Below are positions 35,887 to 45,751 of a stretch of 64,000 nt of DNA, piece after piece. The DNA is taken from the NCBI RefSeq assembly GCF_050948215.1, contig NC_135152.1, positions 4,994,310-5,058,309 on the forward strand, in the 5' to 3' direction. The number at the start of each line of letters is the position of its first letter. Positions within the stretch are counted from its first letter, which is position 1. The notes under the pieces are model-generated. The model saw only the letters and a list, made by a program, of their open reading frames with translations, was not told where the DNA came from and did no database searches. The DNA is from Halictus rubicundus (Eukaryota; Arthropoda; Insecta; Hymenoptera; Halictidae). The translations under genes and the position numbers were made by a program.

Positions 35887-38630
35887 CTGGAAAGAGACTC
35901 GCCATCCTAGGGCCGGCCCGAGGAGGGCTGATTACCCCTTTACGAGGACCCAAGGTCTCGCCTAACAGCCCGCTAGTTACTCAGGGCCACGTCACCGTGT
36001 GCGCCCTCGCCTTCAAAACGCCTAATAACAAGCCTTTTTTCGCTTCGTCCCCCCGCGATCCGTCTACCTGCACCCCGGGGAAAAAAGCGAAGGATCTGAA
36101 GGATTCCTCTAATCCTGAATGCCCGGGCTGTTAACCCTTCGGCCCCGAAGGACACAGGCTGGCCTTTTTGGTGATTCGTTTGCGGAAGCAAGGGTTGTCG
36201 TCCGCTACGGTGGTTACTTGAGCGACCTTGACGCCGCACCGAAGCCGTAAAACGCACAAAACAACCCTTTTTAACCCGATGGACGCTCACGGACCGCGAC
36301 CTTGGCCGGCGAGCCTTGCCTGTTAGGGTCCCGCCTTTTCTTCCCTTTATTTCTGGCTTTTTTGTCGGCGCACCCCGTTCGAGGTCGCGGTAGGATTGTT
36401 AAAAAATTTACAGGATCCGGGGAGGATTGAGAATACTGGCTGCGTGACCTTCTGGAAATGCTTGCGCGAGTCGTGTTCGATCCTAATCTTCCGGAACGAC
36501 GATCGGAGCTTCGTCCGAAATTTTATCTGGTTTTAAAAAGAACAGCTGCTGGTCGCGTCTGATATTTGTTCATCTAATACTATAACCTGAGTTGGAGAGC
36601 ATGGTGTAGGAATCTAGAATCTTCAAATTACACGAATACAAGTTTACTAAAAAAAAATAAACTTTTCCGAGGTCTTCAATTAGTGAGTGCAATATTTGTG
36701 TAGTAATTTTTGTAAATAATTAACTTCTTTAAACATGCTAATACATGCGTATACATTTTGTCGATACGTTGTTTTTAAGCCTATGTTCATTTTTTACTAG
36801 TTTGTTTCCCGTAACAATTTTTTAAAAAATTATTTTCTCGGGGAAAAACGAAGTTGCCGATCTTTATCTCCGGGCGACACTTTAATCGACTTTATTTATC
36901 GCACCCAGCCAATAAAAAGCAATATTTGTCACTGACTACTAAAATCGATAAGTGAAATATAAACAGTGAGGACGTCAGAAGAATTTAAGAATATTGTTAG
37001 GTTGCTCCTAATGTAGCGTTAAAAGAAGAAATACATTTTGCGAAAGTTTTCATTGTGCAGGAAGACCTGCAATCTACAACAATAATTTCTAAAGTGGGTC
37101 TTGGTCGTGGGGAACGGGGTGCAGCATTTAGCCTGAGATTTACGCGTGCGCCATTTTGCGTTCCCGTCGTCGGCACTTAGGCGAGCGAAATGTAATCCGC
37201 TGGGCGATACTTAAATCACGTATCGTATATTACGGATTATAGTTAATGGGCCGAGGGTCCGTTGTAGAAGCACGCTGAAAGCCTGTTAATTGATGCAACT
37301 GTTGCCAAGCGCGGGCTGATTTACAGCTGAAACAATCTTAGGAAACGTCGAATCCGTTCGGACTAATTCTGGTGCGAACCTTGAAGTCCGGCGAGTACAA
37401 TACACGTTTCCCGGAAAACATAAACGCTCGGAGTGTTACCGGGCAGCCAAAATAAACGTGCGGCCTTTCGGTCGAAGTTTAGAACTTCGTTGAAGTTCGC
37501 GACACACGCCGGCCCGGGCCTTTTTTGAAGACGCATTTGAGGTCGCCGAAATAAATTTTAACAAGGTGGCCGTAAAAAGCAACAGCTGACAAAGTGGCAG
37601 AGCCACGTTGTCACCCTCGCGGTGCGGTATTTTTTATTTTCGAAGCGGCCAACAGTAATTTCTCACGGACTTATCTTTTTGCAGAAATAATCGGCCACAA
37701 TCGAGTCCTATAAAGTGTTGTGTTTACACAATTCGCGGTAAGAAACGAGCCGGTATATCGATTATTTTATTTCTGGTAATCTCCCCGCCTCGTTCAACTT
37801 TATTTTAGCCTGTTCATGCGCCGGTATAATAAAACCTGGTTATTAATATTACCACTACTGCGCTCTTTCGTATTATAATTACTTTATTATTATCATATTC
37901 CGCTCGCGAGCTTAAGACGCTTCCGACGCGACACGTAAAGGACACATTGTCCCGAGGCAAAGAAGAAGAAGAATCAATTTTTCGACCTCCCTCAGAAAAA
38001 ATATCAACTGAAGACATCGGCGAGTCTCTGAGAAATGACTTCATTCGCTCCTCTCTCGCAAAATCCCCGCTGTGACGCTCATCTCCTCTTTTTTTTTTTT
38101 TTGTCGTCGAGATTCTACTCAAAAGTTATTCGTTCCAATTTGCATGAGCACGGAGGACGATCGTAATTTAGCCTTGTTAGCGAGCATCCTACCTCCGCAG
38201 GATCGCGCAGAAGAGGTAGCGATGCCACCAAGGTCACGGACGCCCTTTGAATCCAATGCGTTTCCCGAAAAGTGCCTTTTTTACCTGATCTACGGAGGGA
38301 ACGAGTTAGGGGGATGGGAGAGGCGAGAAAAATTCGTCAGTCGGAAGATGCGGCCCTCGGTGAACGGTCTACCTTCTCAGTGAACAACTTGAAAGCTTGT
38401 AGTACCACAAAGTTGAAAAGTGCGCGGTAAAAATCGTGGAAGTTTCCGTGTATCAAATTCTCAATTTTTGCTACTGCCCTTTATTCCGCTGCCATAATTT
38501 TTCGTTTCATAAAATTCATTTGGGGACTGAATAGAATAATAAATTTTCTCGTCTGCCTTAATTTTAAAAGTTTATTCGAGGGTTGAAGAAAATAATTGCT
38601 CCCACTTGCACTCCCATTGCACCCACCCCT
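35887..38630. other. Possible intron, non-coding
   Basis: In the two-exon model this is intron. It is CpG-rich at 35890-36340 and 37100-37660. It holds GTTAACCCTTCGGCCCCGAAGG near 36131, with perfect 7-bp arms (CCTTCGG/CCGAAGG), and GCGCCATTTTGCG at 37148. A poly-T run lies at 38090-38103. No gene is seen. Confidence 0.55.
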
Positions 38631-38860
38631 TATACTAGGAGTTGCCACCCCCACATACGAGGTCTCCTAAGAAAACAAATGCGTCTCAAAACAGTAGAAT
38701 CCGAAATGTACCCTACAAAAATGGGTTTGTCGCATTTCCTTAATTTCCTGGATCTAATTATTTACTCTAGGGGTTTCCACCCCCATGTACCAAGTCTCCC
38801 AAACTGCAAAATGCATCTTAAGATAGTACACTCCAAAATGCAGCTGAAAAAATTGATAAA
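38631..38860. repeat. Diverged tandem duplication, ~130-bp unit
   Basis: Copy 1 starts TATACTAGGAGTTGCCACCC (38631) and copy 2 TTTACTCTAGGGGTTTCCAC (38761). Both continue CCCCA, a TAC(G/C)AG-type segment, GTCTCC, AAATGC, a T(C/T)A(A)A(G/A)A(C/T)AGTA segment and AAATG. Many substitutions show age. A plus-strand 138-codon frame across it is probably chance. Confidence 0.8.
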
Positions 38861-40860
38861 TAGTGATCCGAATGCGCTCACAGCCGTCATAGTGTTCGGA
38901 TCACGTAGAACCACCCTCCAAGGTGAAAATGCTCGCCGGCGTCATGGCCGCGATCATGCGCGTGTTCCTGGCATGCGTGACGCGTCGATGGACCGATAAG
39001 CGGACACTCAGCTCGCAGCTTCATCTGCATAACGACGGGAGTAATTAGTTCGCGTACGGCTCGTAAACCGGTCTAACAACGGGATGGATTTTCGGAACAC
39101 GTGCCCGGACCGTAAAAGCCAACTGAAAAACTCCATCTTTCTCCTCTCTCTTTTCTCCGGGCCGCACAATATTCGATGTTTATTCGCACATCGACTCGTT
39201 TCGCTTTCAACTTATTCGCGTTGCTTCGATTTAGCCGGTTCCTAGGCCTCCGCAGGCAGTTTAACGACTTCGTTAACCGGTAATCAACGAGTCTGGTAGT
39301 CTCTTGGTCGAGTCGCCTAACCGGCATCATCGCCGGTTTTATAATAAATCATCGCTCGAACTATACGCCTCGATGAGTTGCTGCGAGACCGGCCAACTGG
39401 CTATCTACTTGTTAGCAAGATAAACAGGCCGAGACTACGGGGGACTTCTCGCGGCTGATAGGCAAACTTCCGGTGCAACTCGACGGTTGCCATGACTATT
39501 TGCACTATACTAACACCGTTCGCAGCATTGTCTACTCTGCTAATCGTCGGCGCGGGTTTACGAGCCGAATAAATGTTTCGGGCACGCTTTGATACTTTTT
39601 CTTCCACGAAGGGCGGCATTAGTGGCCGATTATGCGTTCATGGCACCCACTTGTCTGTAGGCTGTCTTCCAACGTGACGACCGAAACTTATGCGACTTAA
39701 ACAAATTACTGACTGGCGCGAGAAAATATTTCAAACAAAAGTTGCATAGTATCGACGGAATTAAAGACGGAATAATTCGTCCTTTGCAACCCTTCTTTTT
39801 TAGTGGGATGTGGAGGTCACCTTCAGTTTTTTAAATTGCGTATGCAATATTTGTTTCCTCAATTTCGATGAAGCACCATATAGAGCATTTCAAGGCTTCA
39901 TTCAGAAGAATTTATGAGAACATTATTAAAATAAAATTAACCCAGTCTCTTGTGCAAACGGCTTGCTAGACTAGATTACTGTCGTATAAGGAGAATATTA
40001 TCTTTATGTGCATACAAAATGTAGATTCTAATGCAATTTAGATGTTTGCAGTGAAGCATCTCGTGCTGGATGTAGAATAGAATATTTTGAAGTTAAATAG
40101 TTTTAGAATATTTAATAGTATTTTATTTTGTTTTGAAGATCTTCTAAAGAGAAGCTATGAATGCATAAAGATCGACGATATTTCAACAAGAAGAGATGAA
40201 ATCATGCTGCATTCTGTTTTCTACATTTTCCAGTAAAACGAATACTCACGTTGCTCATTAACCGCGAAAAAATTTCGCAAATCGCCGCAGAAATTACCTT
40301 AACTTTGTGTGCTATGTTATGCTCGATACACTGATGCTGATATAGTAATCATTATGTTATTCGATGAAGCAACCCCGACCGCTCTTATGCAAATGTATTC
40401 GGAGAGAGACAGAATATTCTCTTGAGCGTGAATAAATTCAATATTATCTTTCAATTTCTACATTCTAGCATCTTAATCTGGCACTTTGAATATACGCGGT
40501 CTACAATGTATGGGGGGAAAAAAGATTCTGTAAAAGCTGTGCCATTTAGCCGATGACCCAGAGTAGCTGTGCAGGAGTACATTCACGGCAGAAATGAAAT
40601 TTACTTTGGTGGCTCGAAATGATGCAATTACATCGGGGCACGTAAAGTCACTAATGGCCGCCATATTGGACACTTGCTGCAAAAGTCGCCGCTCCAGAAA
40701 CAAACGACTTTCGAGCCCTCGTTTATTAAAACCAGCCTTCTCGGTTTACTACGCGCGCGTAGAATTATCTGGTTAAATTCACTAAAAATCATCGTTACAA
40801 AGATTCTTTATAAATGCCACGGTCGGATAATATTTTTTGTTTTGAAACACTAACGTTTAC
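38861..40860. other. Non-coding DNA
   Basis: CpG-rich (38870-39650), then AT-rich (39660-40590). At 40654-40680 TGGCCGCCATATTGGACACT followed by TGCTGC resembles the sequence at 3759-3780. No gene is supported. Confidence 0.6.
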
Positions 40861-41750
40861 AATTTCATATTAGTTACAGTTCAGCATTGAGATAAAACAT
40901 TTCTTCGACACGTTTTTACTGTTCTACAATTGCAAATCAAAACCAATTTGTCCGAGACACAGTCTCGCAATTTATAACAAGCATAACACACTATTTCATC
41001 AATTTTTAAACATAGAAGTTTATACCTTCAAAGTTTCAGCTCGGCACTGATCATACAAATTTCTTTGATACTCTTTTACTCGTTTTGAAACACGAACGCA
41101 ATTTTCCGAGCATTAATTATGGTTTAAAGTCAATTTTTAAACTCCACCTCGCAATTTCTAGCAACTGCATAATTATTCTCTCAGGTTTTCCATACATTCA
41201 AGTCCCTAGAGATTTAAAGTTCGAGCTTAATAGAGGTCAGAGAAATTTCTTTTATACATCCTCTCAATTTTAAAAGCAATTTTGTAATTTACAGTTAAGC
41301 TTTAAAGTAAATTTTCTTTGACTCGGTTCCGCAATTTCTAACAACCACAAAATCATTCCCCATAAATTCGGGTGCCTAATATTTCAGCCGAGTGCAAAAA
41401 TTTCATTGGCACATGAACAAATAAAAATCTCTTCTAGGAATACGAAATCAATGTTCTCATCAGAATTGAGGCTTGAAGTTCTCTAGCTCAATTTCGCAAC
41501 TTCCAACAACCCTAAAATTATTGCAACGCATTTGTCATCGGTTCAAATGTCTAAAGACTCAAAGTTTTGAGCACAACTCCAGAAAATTTCTTGGACGTAT
41601 TCTACAATTAGTTCGTTTCAAAATACGAGAGGAATTTTCTGATCAGAGTCGAGGTTCGAAATAAATTTGTTCCAACTAGCTTCCACAATTTCCGACGACC
41701 ATAAAATTATACCCTCGGTTTCTCCGTGGATTGAACTGCCTCGAAAAGAT
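40861..41750. repeat. Degenerate ~180-bp tandem array, five units
   Basis: The anchor motif CGCAATTTCTAACAACCATA or a variant occurs at 40966, 41150, 41330, 41495 and 41684 (spacings 184, 180, 165 and 189). Between anchors, CATT or a similar box, then TTTAAAGTTTCAGCTC and AAATTTCTTTGACAC-like segments recur in order. Divergence is high, so the array is old. The unit length is in the range of insect satellites and of a nucleosome plus linker. A piece of the motif recurs at 11.79 kb. Confidence 0.82.
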
Positions 41751-43608
41751 TTTTGCTGCGCAAAAAGAGAGTTCTGCACGTTCCGAATTCCACGTGCAGG
41801 AGTTCCGTCGCTCGATAGCTCGGCGAAGACGAAGTTAGGGGTTCGCAGAAGGCGGAGAGAAATGCTCGCGAGAGGAAGTTCAGGGCCGTCGGCGGGCAGA
41901 AAACCCGGGAAACGATGGTCTGGAACGCGAATCGAGGCGACTCCCGAACGCGGCATGATTTACAGCCGGTTGATAGTTTGTGTGTGCAGTCGCCGGGGTT
42001 TTACGCGACCGTTTTAAATGGCAGATAAACATAAAGAGGCCTTTTACGGCACCATCAAATAAACAACTTGACTCCTCCTCTTCTGGTGCTTCTCATCCGT
42101 TGCCCTCGGTCCACGATCTTTCCCTCCTCCGACGATTTTTCGAACAGGGTCGAGACCCGAGACACACTTCGAGGATCCGTCCGATTTCATCGGAGAAGCC
42201 TTCCGGTTCTGTAAGATACTCGAGAGTGCCGCTTCACTTCAAAGATGAAGAGACGGAGCAGCCAGACTTCGAGCTTATTGGAAAGACATCTTCTTATTAA
42301 GCTTGCTAGCGGGACGGTAAATTGAAGATAGCGATATTGACTGGAACCGAATGCCAGTCCGGGATCCGATGCTCGGTCACGGAGAAGATATCCGTGTTGT
42401 TCGAACGGATTTCAGAAACGTGTTTCCCCCGGAAAATGAATTGAAGACGATAACGAAAAGCCGGGGAGTTATTGCGAAAGAACTCGCTGCGAGAGTGCAA
42501 AATATCTTCGGGACGATCTCCTTCTTGCAAAACGCGGTTTGAACTGTCGCCTAGCAATAATTTTTATTCCCCAATTTTATCTCTACTAATGCTACCTAAA
42601 TTATTCGCGACTTTAACGCAACTCCATTACAATTTTATTTCATGGATTCAGATTAAAACATGTTACATCATCTCTGACACTCTACATAAAATAATTTCAA
42701 AATCTGGTTACAATCGTTAGGTTGCTCTTACATATGTGTTAGTTTATCATAGGTAAAAACAATGAAATTTGGCGTAGGAAATCCTCGACGTCCCTTAGGC
42801 GTCATTTCAACCCTTTGCCAATGAAGGCTCTTCAAAATATTAAAAACTTTTTCCTCGGAGATCTAGATTGTGTAGTCTTAAATATTAGGAAAAGTAAACG
42901 TAAATTATACAATCTTGATGTCGCCAAAATATAGGGTTGGTGCAAAGGCTTACCACTAATGTTTTAATTACTTTTTAAACTACCACTTTTTAAAGCGAAT
43001 AATTTCTTGACGTGACAAGCGCAGGAAAGAGCACTCTCGCCAAGGTAAATAATATTAAATGTTTACGGCGATTGCTTCCTGCAGGAACATTTTCTGCCGA
43101 GCTGTTGGCTGCAAGGGCGTTTAATTATTTTCGAGAGTAATTTACTGCGAGGCAGAAGTTCGGTCGGACAATTCCGGAGGATTCTCGGGAAACGTTCCCC
43201 GAGATGTTATTCGTCCGGTACACTGTTCAGAATATTTTGATAAAGATTTCCGACGTAGGAGGGTGCTCGAAGGAACGAGGTCGATCGAAGGGCTTGATAT
43301 CAGACGCGGTATTAAAACTAGCTCCGAAGCGAACGCGAGCACTCTCATTCATATTCATAACATCATTTTCTTCCCCTTCTGCTTGGAACTTTCGTATGTC
43401 TTTCGGTGTGTTGAATAAGGTCGGGCAGATTAAAAACCATGTTAATTTGCTGCCCCCTGAAAACATCCCCAGGTAGACGAAGACGAAGACAATAAAACTT
43501 CTGTTGCTTATGAAAGAATGAATAATTCGACCCCCCCCCCCTCTAGGAACTTTCAGATCCTAATTACGGTGGAACAATTTGCTACATGATTCGCTGTATT
43601 GCTTAATT
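41751..43608. other. Non-coding DNA
   Basis: A CpG-rich patch (41740-42560) is followed by AT-rich DNA. CAACCCTTTGCCAATGAAGG near 42810 resembles the end of the 71-bp TTAA element. A poly-C run lies at 43532-43543. The open frames are not convincing. Confidence 0.55.
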
Positions 43609-43760
43609 ATATTTTCTAGCGTTCCTCAAGGGGTAATTGCATTTTTAAGTTGTTCTCTTGGAAGCTTCAATTTAGAATCGAGTAAATATTTTCTAGCGTT
43701 CCCACAGAGGCAAATTATCTTTTTAAATAGTAATTTTAGAAGCCACCGCTTCGAATGATG
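43609..43760. repeat. 77-bp tandem duplication, diverged
   Basis: ATATTTTCTAGCGTTCC starts at 43609 and again at 43686. The copies share GGTAATTGCATTTTTAAG-like and GGCAAATTATCTTTTTAAAT-like segments that diverge toward the end. Confidence 0.85.
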
Positions 43761-43982
43761 GAAGGATATCTCTGTTAATTAGTCTGAGATTTTCCATCCC
43801 TCAACCACACTCCTATCAATAATTCATCCCCTTTAAAGACACGAGCGAGTTCAAGCCGCCATGTTTGAATCGTGTAGCACCTGGAGGCCTCGTCTATTCG
43901 GCCATTCGTCGATTAACCAATTACCGAAAATTACACCGGATACATCGTCGTGTCGGAGCCTCTTGCGTGCGAACACTGCACA

Positions 43983-44005
43983 ATATATATTAGCTACAGT
44001 CAGTT
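43983..44005 (+). promoter_or_regulatory. TATA-like and initiator-like sequence
   Basis: AATATATATTAG (43983-43993) is followed by TCAGTT (44000-44005), an arthropod initiator match, 68 nt upstream of the ATG at 44070. The distance from TATA to the initiator A is only about 18 nt, shorter than the usual 30, so this is weak. Confidence 0.2.
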
Positions 44006-44069
44006 AGCGAGATAATTAAGGGAACGCAAGAGTACAGTCCCATTATCTCCTATTTGCCATCCGAGAAAC

Positions 44070-44270
44070 ATGATCGCCCCGTCGCGCTGTTTAAACACGG
44101 TACTGTTTGCATTAATGTTTATCGCTTCGTACGAGACAAATCGTTCCGGCACGGTCCGTGATTCTAAAACATGCGCGATTGTTGGCGGCGTCTTTTACAC
44201 GCCCACCGACGAAAATGAAAAATTGAACGCAACGATCAGTGAACTAGCAGCTGGCGAGCGGAATTGTTAA
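44070..44270 (+). CDS. Candidate small secreted peptide, 66 residues, unknown
   Basis: A true ATG with a good insect context (GAGAAACATGA) opens a 66-codon frame ending in TAA. The N-terminus looks like a signal peptide: a short basic n-region with one Arg (MIAPSRCLNT), a hydrophobic core (VLFALMFIA) and a polar stretch with possible cleavage near SYET. The predicted mature part is about 45 residues, with Cys at about 37 and at the last residue, a Gly-Gly-Val turn and one N-glycosylation sequon (NAT). It lacks the KR/RR cleavage sites of a classical neuropeptide precursor and matches no family I know. A TATA/initiator-like pair lies upstream; no clear poly(A) signal follows. Codon use is mixed and GC-moderate. 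It could be chance: frames this short are common. Confidence 0.28.
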   Translation: MIAPSRCLNTVLFALMFIASYETNRSGTVRDSKTCAIVGGVFYTPTDENEKLNATISELAAGERNC

Positions 44271-45297
44271 TCGGACGGATTTTAATGTAATTACCGGTAG
44301 TTGTGTTTGTTCGAAGTACATCTGGTGCTAATTGGTCGCGAATTATTTATACTACTTTGTGCATGAAAATTGTTCTGTGGTTTTGCGATAACCTCGGGAA
44401 GCAAAACAGTGTGATAAAAGTTGTTGCAGAATTCCTTCGGGGGAGAGAGAAATCGAAAATTGCAACTGTACTTTGCTGGAGACTGAAATTGCAATATTAT
44501 TTTTTCTCGGTAAATTCATTGCGTTATACAATTATTATTATCCTTGATTGATTACTGGTAATTACTGGCAGTTAGTGACACTTACCGGCATTGCTGACAA
44601 TTACTTTTAGTACAAAAGAGTAGGCGAATTTCAATCAAATGCCTAGATTAGATCTAATTTACAACTCGAAGTCAATTAATTCCAGTAATACCACTGCAAA
44701 TATTTACTTCTGCAAGGTATACAGCTACATAAAATTTGAAGCATAGGTAATGGACAATTAATATCATTAATAAGGGTAGAAGAATTTTTCTGTCCCACGG
44801 AACGTGATGGTTCGATCTACTATTTGAAAATTGTGAACTAAAACTGGGCAAAAAATATTCTAGATCGGAAAAAAAGTTTAATTTTCCCGTTAAAATATCT
44901 CCGAGTGCAAACGGTTAAAACCAACCACGTGAAAGCCAACTGTTCCAGAAGAAACCGAAAAGTCCAAATATCGTCGAAAAAAAAAAAAATCTCCAATCAC
45001 GGTCAACATTCCGAAAAACATCACCAGCCAAGTAAAAATCCGCAAGTAACCGAGCAAGCAACACGATGACCAACACGTTCCAAAACCGAAAGGCCATTTG
45101 CTCGCGACGCTGGCGCCGAGGTGGTCGGTCTCGCGGATCCGGTAAAAAAGGTGTCATAGTGTTCGAGCGATCGGATCGGTCGCACGCGACGGTGCCAAAA
45201 GCTGTCGGGGAAACGGGCGGTACGCAAATCTCGGCCAACGAAAAAACGCGACAAGGCACGGCCGCCGTGTGCGATCTGTACTCTTAAAGATAGTGTG
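44271..45297. other. Non-coding, probable start of intron 1 of the minus-strand candidate
   Basis: AT-rich to about 44900, then CpG-rich. CCGAGTGCAAACGGTTAA near 44903 resembles a decayed end of the TTAA-flanked elements. Frames on both strands at 44915-45290 lack support. Confidence 0.5.
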
Positions 45298-45303
45298 ACT
45301 CAC
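45298..45303 (-). promoter_or_regulatory. Strong 5' splice site
   Basis: On the minus strand CTGTAG|GTGAGT matches the donor consensus at nearly all positions. It ends the candidate first exon in phase 2, leaving AG of a split codon. Confidence 0.45.
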
Positions 45304-45725
45304 CTACAGGTGATCTGGCGGATCCGTGGTTGGTGTTTGGTCTGTTCGAAGGGCTTAGCGAGTTGCGGGCAGCGAGACGCGGGTGCGTGGGTACTAAGGG
45401 CGGCCATGACGAGAGAGAGCGCGCGCGGGATTCCAGCGTCGCGACGCCGGTCGGCCACGCGGCCCCAAAGTATCGACCGGCGTGCTGGCACAGCTCCGCA
45501 CTCGCCGGAGCCGAGTATAAGCGACTCGGCCGAGAAGGAGACGAAAGAGGGAGCGAGACGTCCTCTCCTGATCGTCGAGAAGAGGTGGGGAGGAGGAGGG
45601 GACGAGGAGAGCAGCGGAAAGTTGAAGAGGAAGGGTGCCAGGGCGGAGGGTGCGCTAGCCACCACGCCCAACCCCCAGCGAGCGATCCCAACCCCTATCT
45701 CCCTCGGCCGGAGAGCCACCCCTGC
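45304..45725 (-). CDS. Candidate first exon (5' UTR plus 34 codons), minus strand
   Basis: The exon would start about 25-30 nt below a TATA box (45743-45751) and end at the GTGAGT donor. The first good ATG (context GTCATGG, 45407-45405) opens 34 codons, MAALSTHAPASRCPQLAKPF start and QPRIRQITC end, plus two bases of a split codon. Joining this to the acceptor at 35887 keeps the frame open for 123 more codons (158 residues in all). The upstream part is C/T-rich on the minus strand and also open, beginning at a GTG, but without an ATG. Protein identity is unknown: no signal peptide, membrane segment or domain is recognised. It could equally be the untranslated first exon of a larger gene whose coding part lies left of the window. 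Transcription evidence is needed to choose. Confidence 0.33.
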
Positions 45726-45742
45726 CACATTACCATATATTT

Positions 45743-45751
45743 CCTTTTATA
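45743..45751 (-). promoter_or_regulatory. TATA box, minus strand
   Basis: On the minus strand the sequence is GGATATAAAAGGAAAT, which contains the canonical TATAAAAGG. It lies in a CpG-rich block (45050-46330) and points toward the candidate first exon. No clear TCAGT initiator follows at +1, which lowers confidence. Confidence 0.35.
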
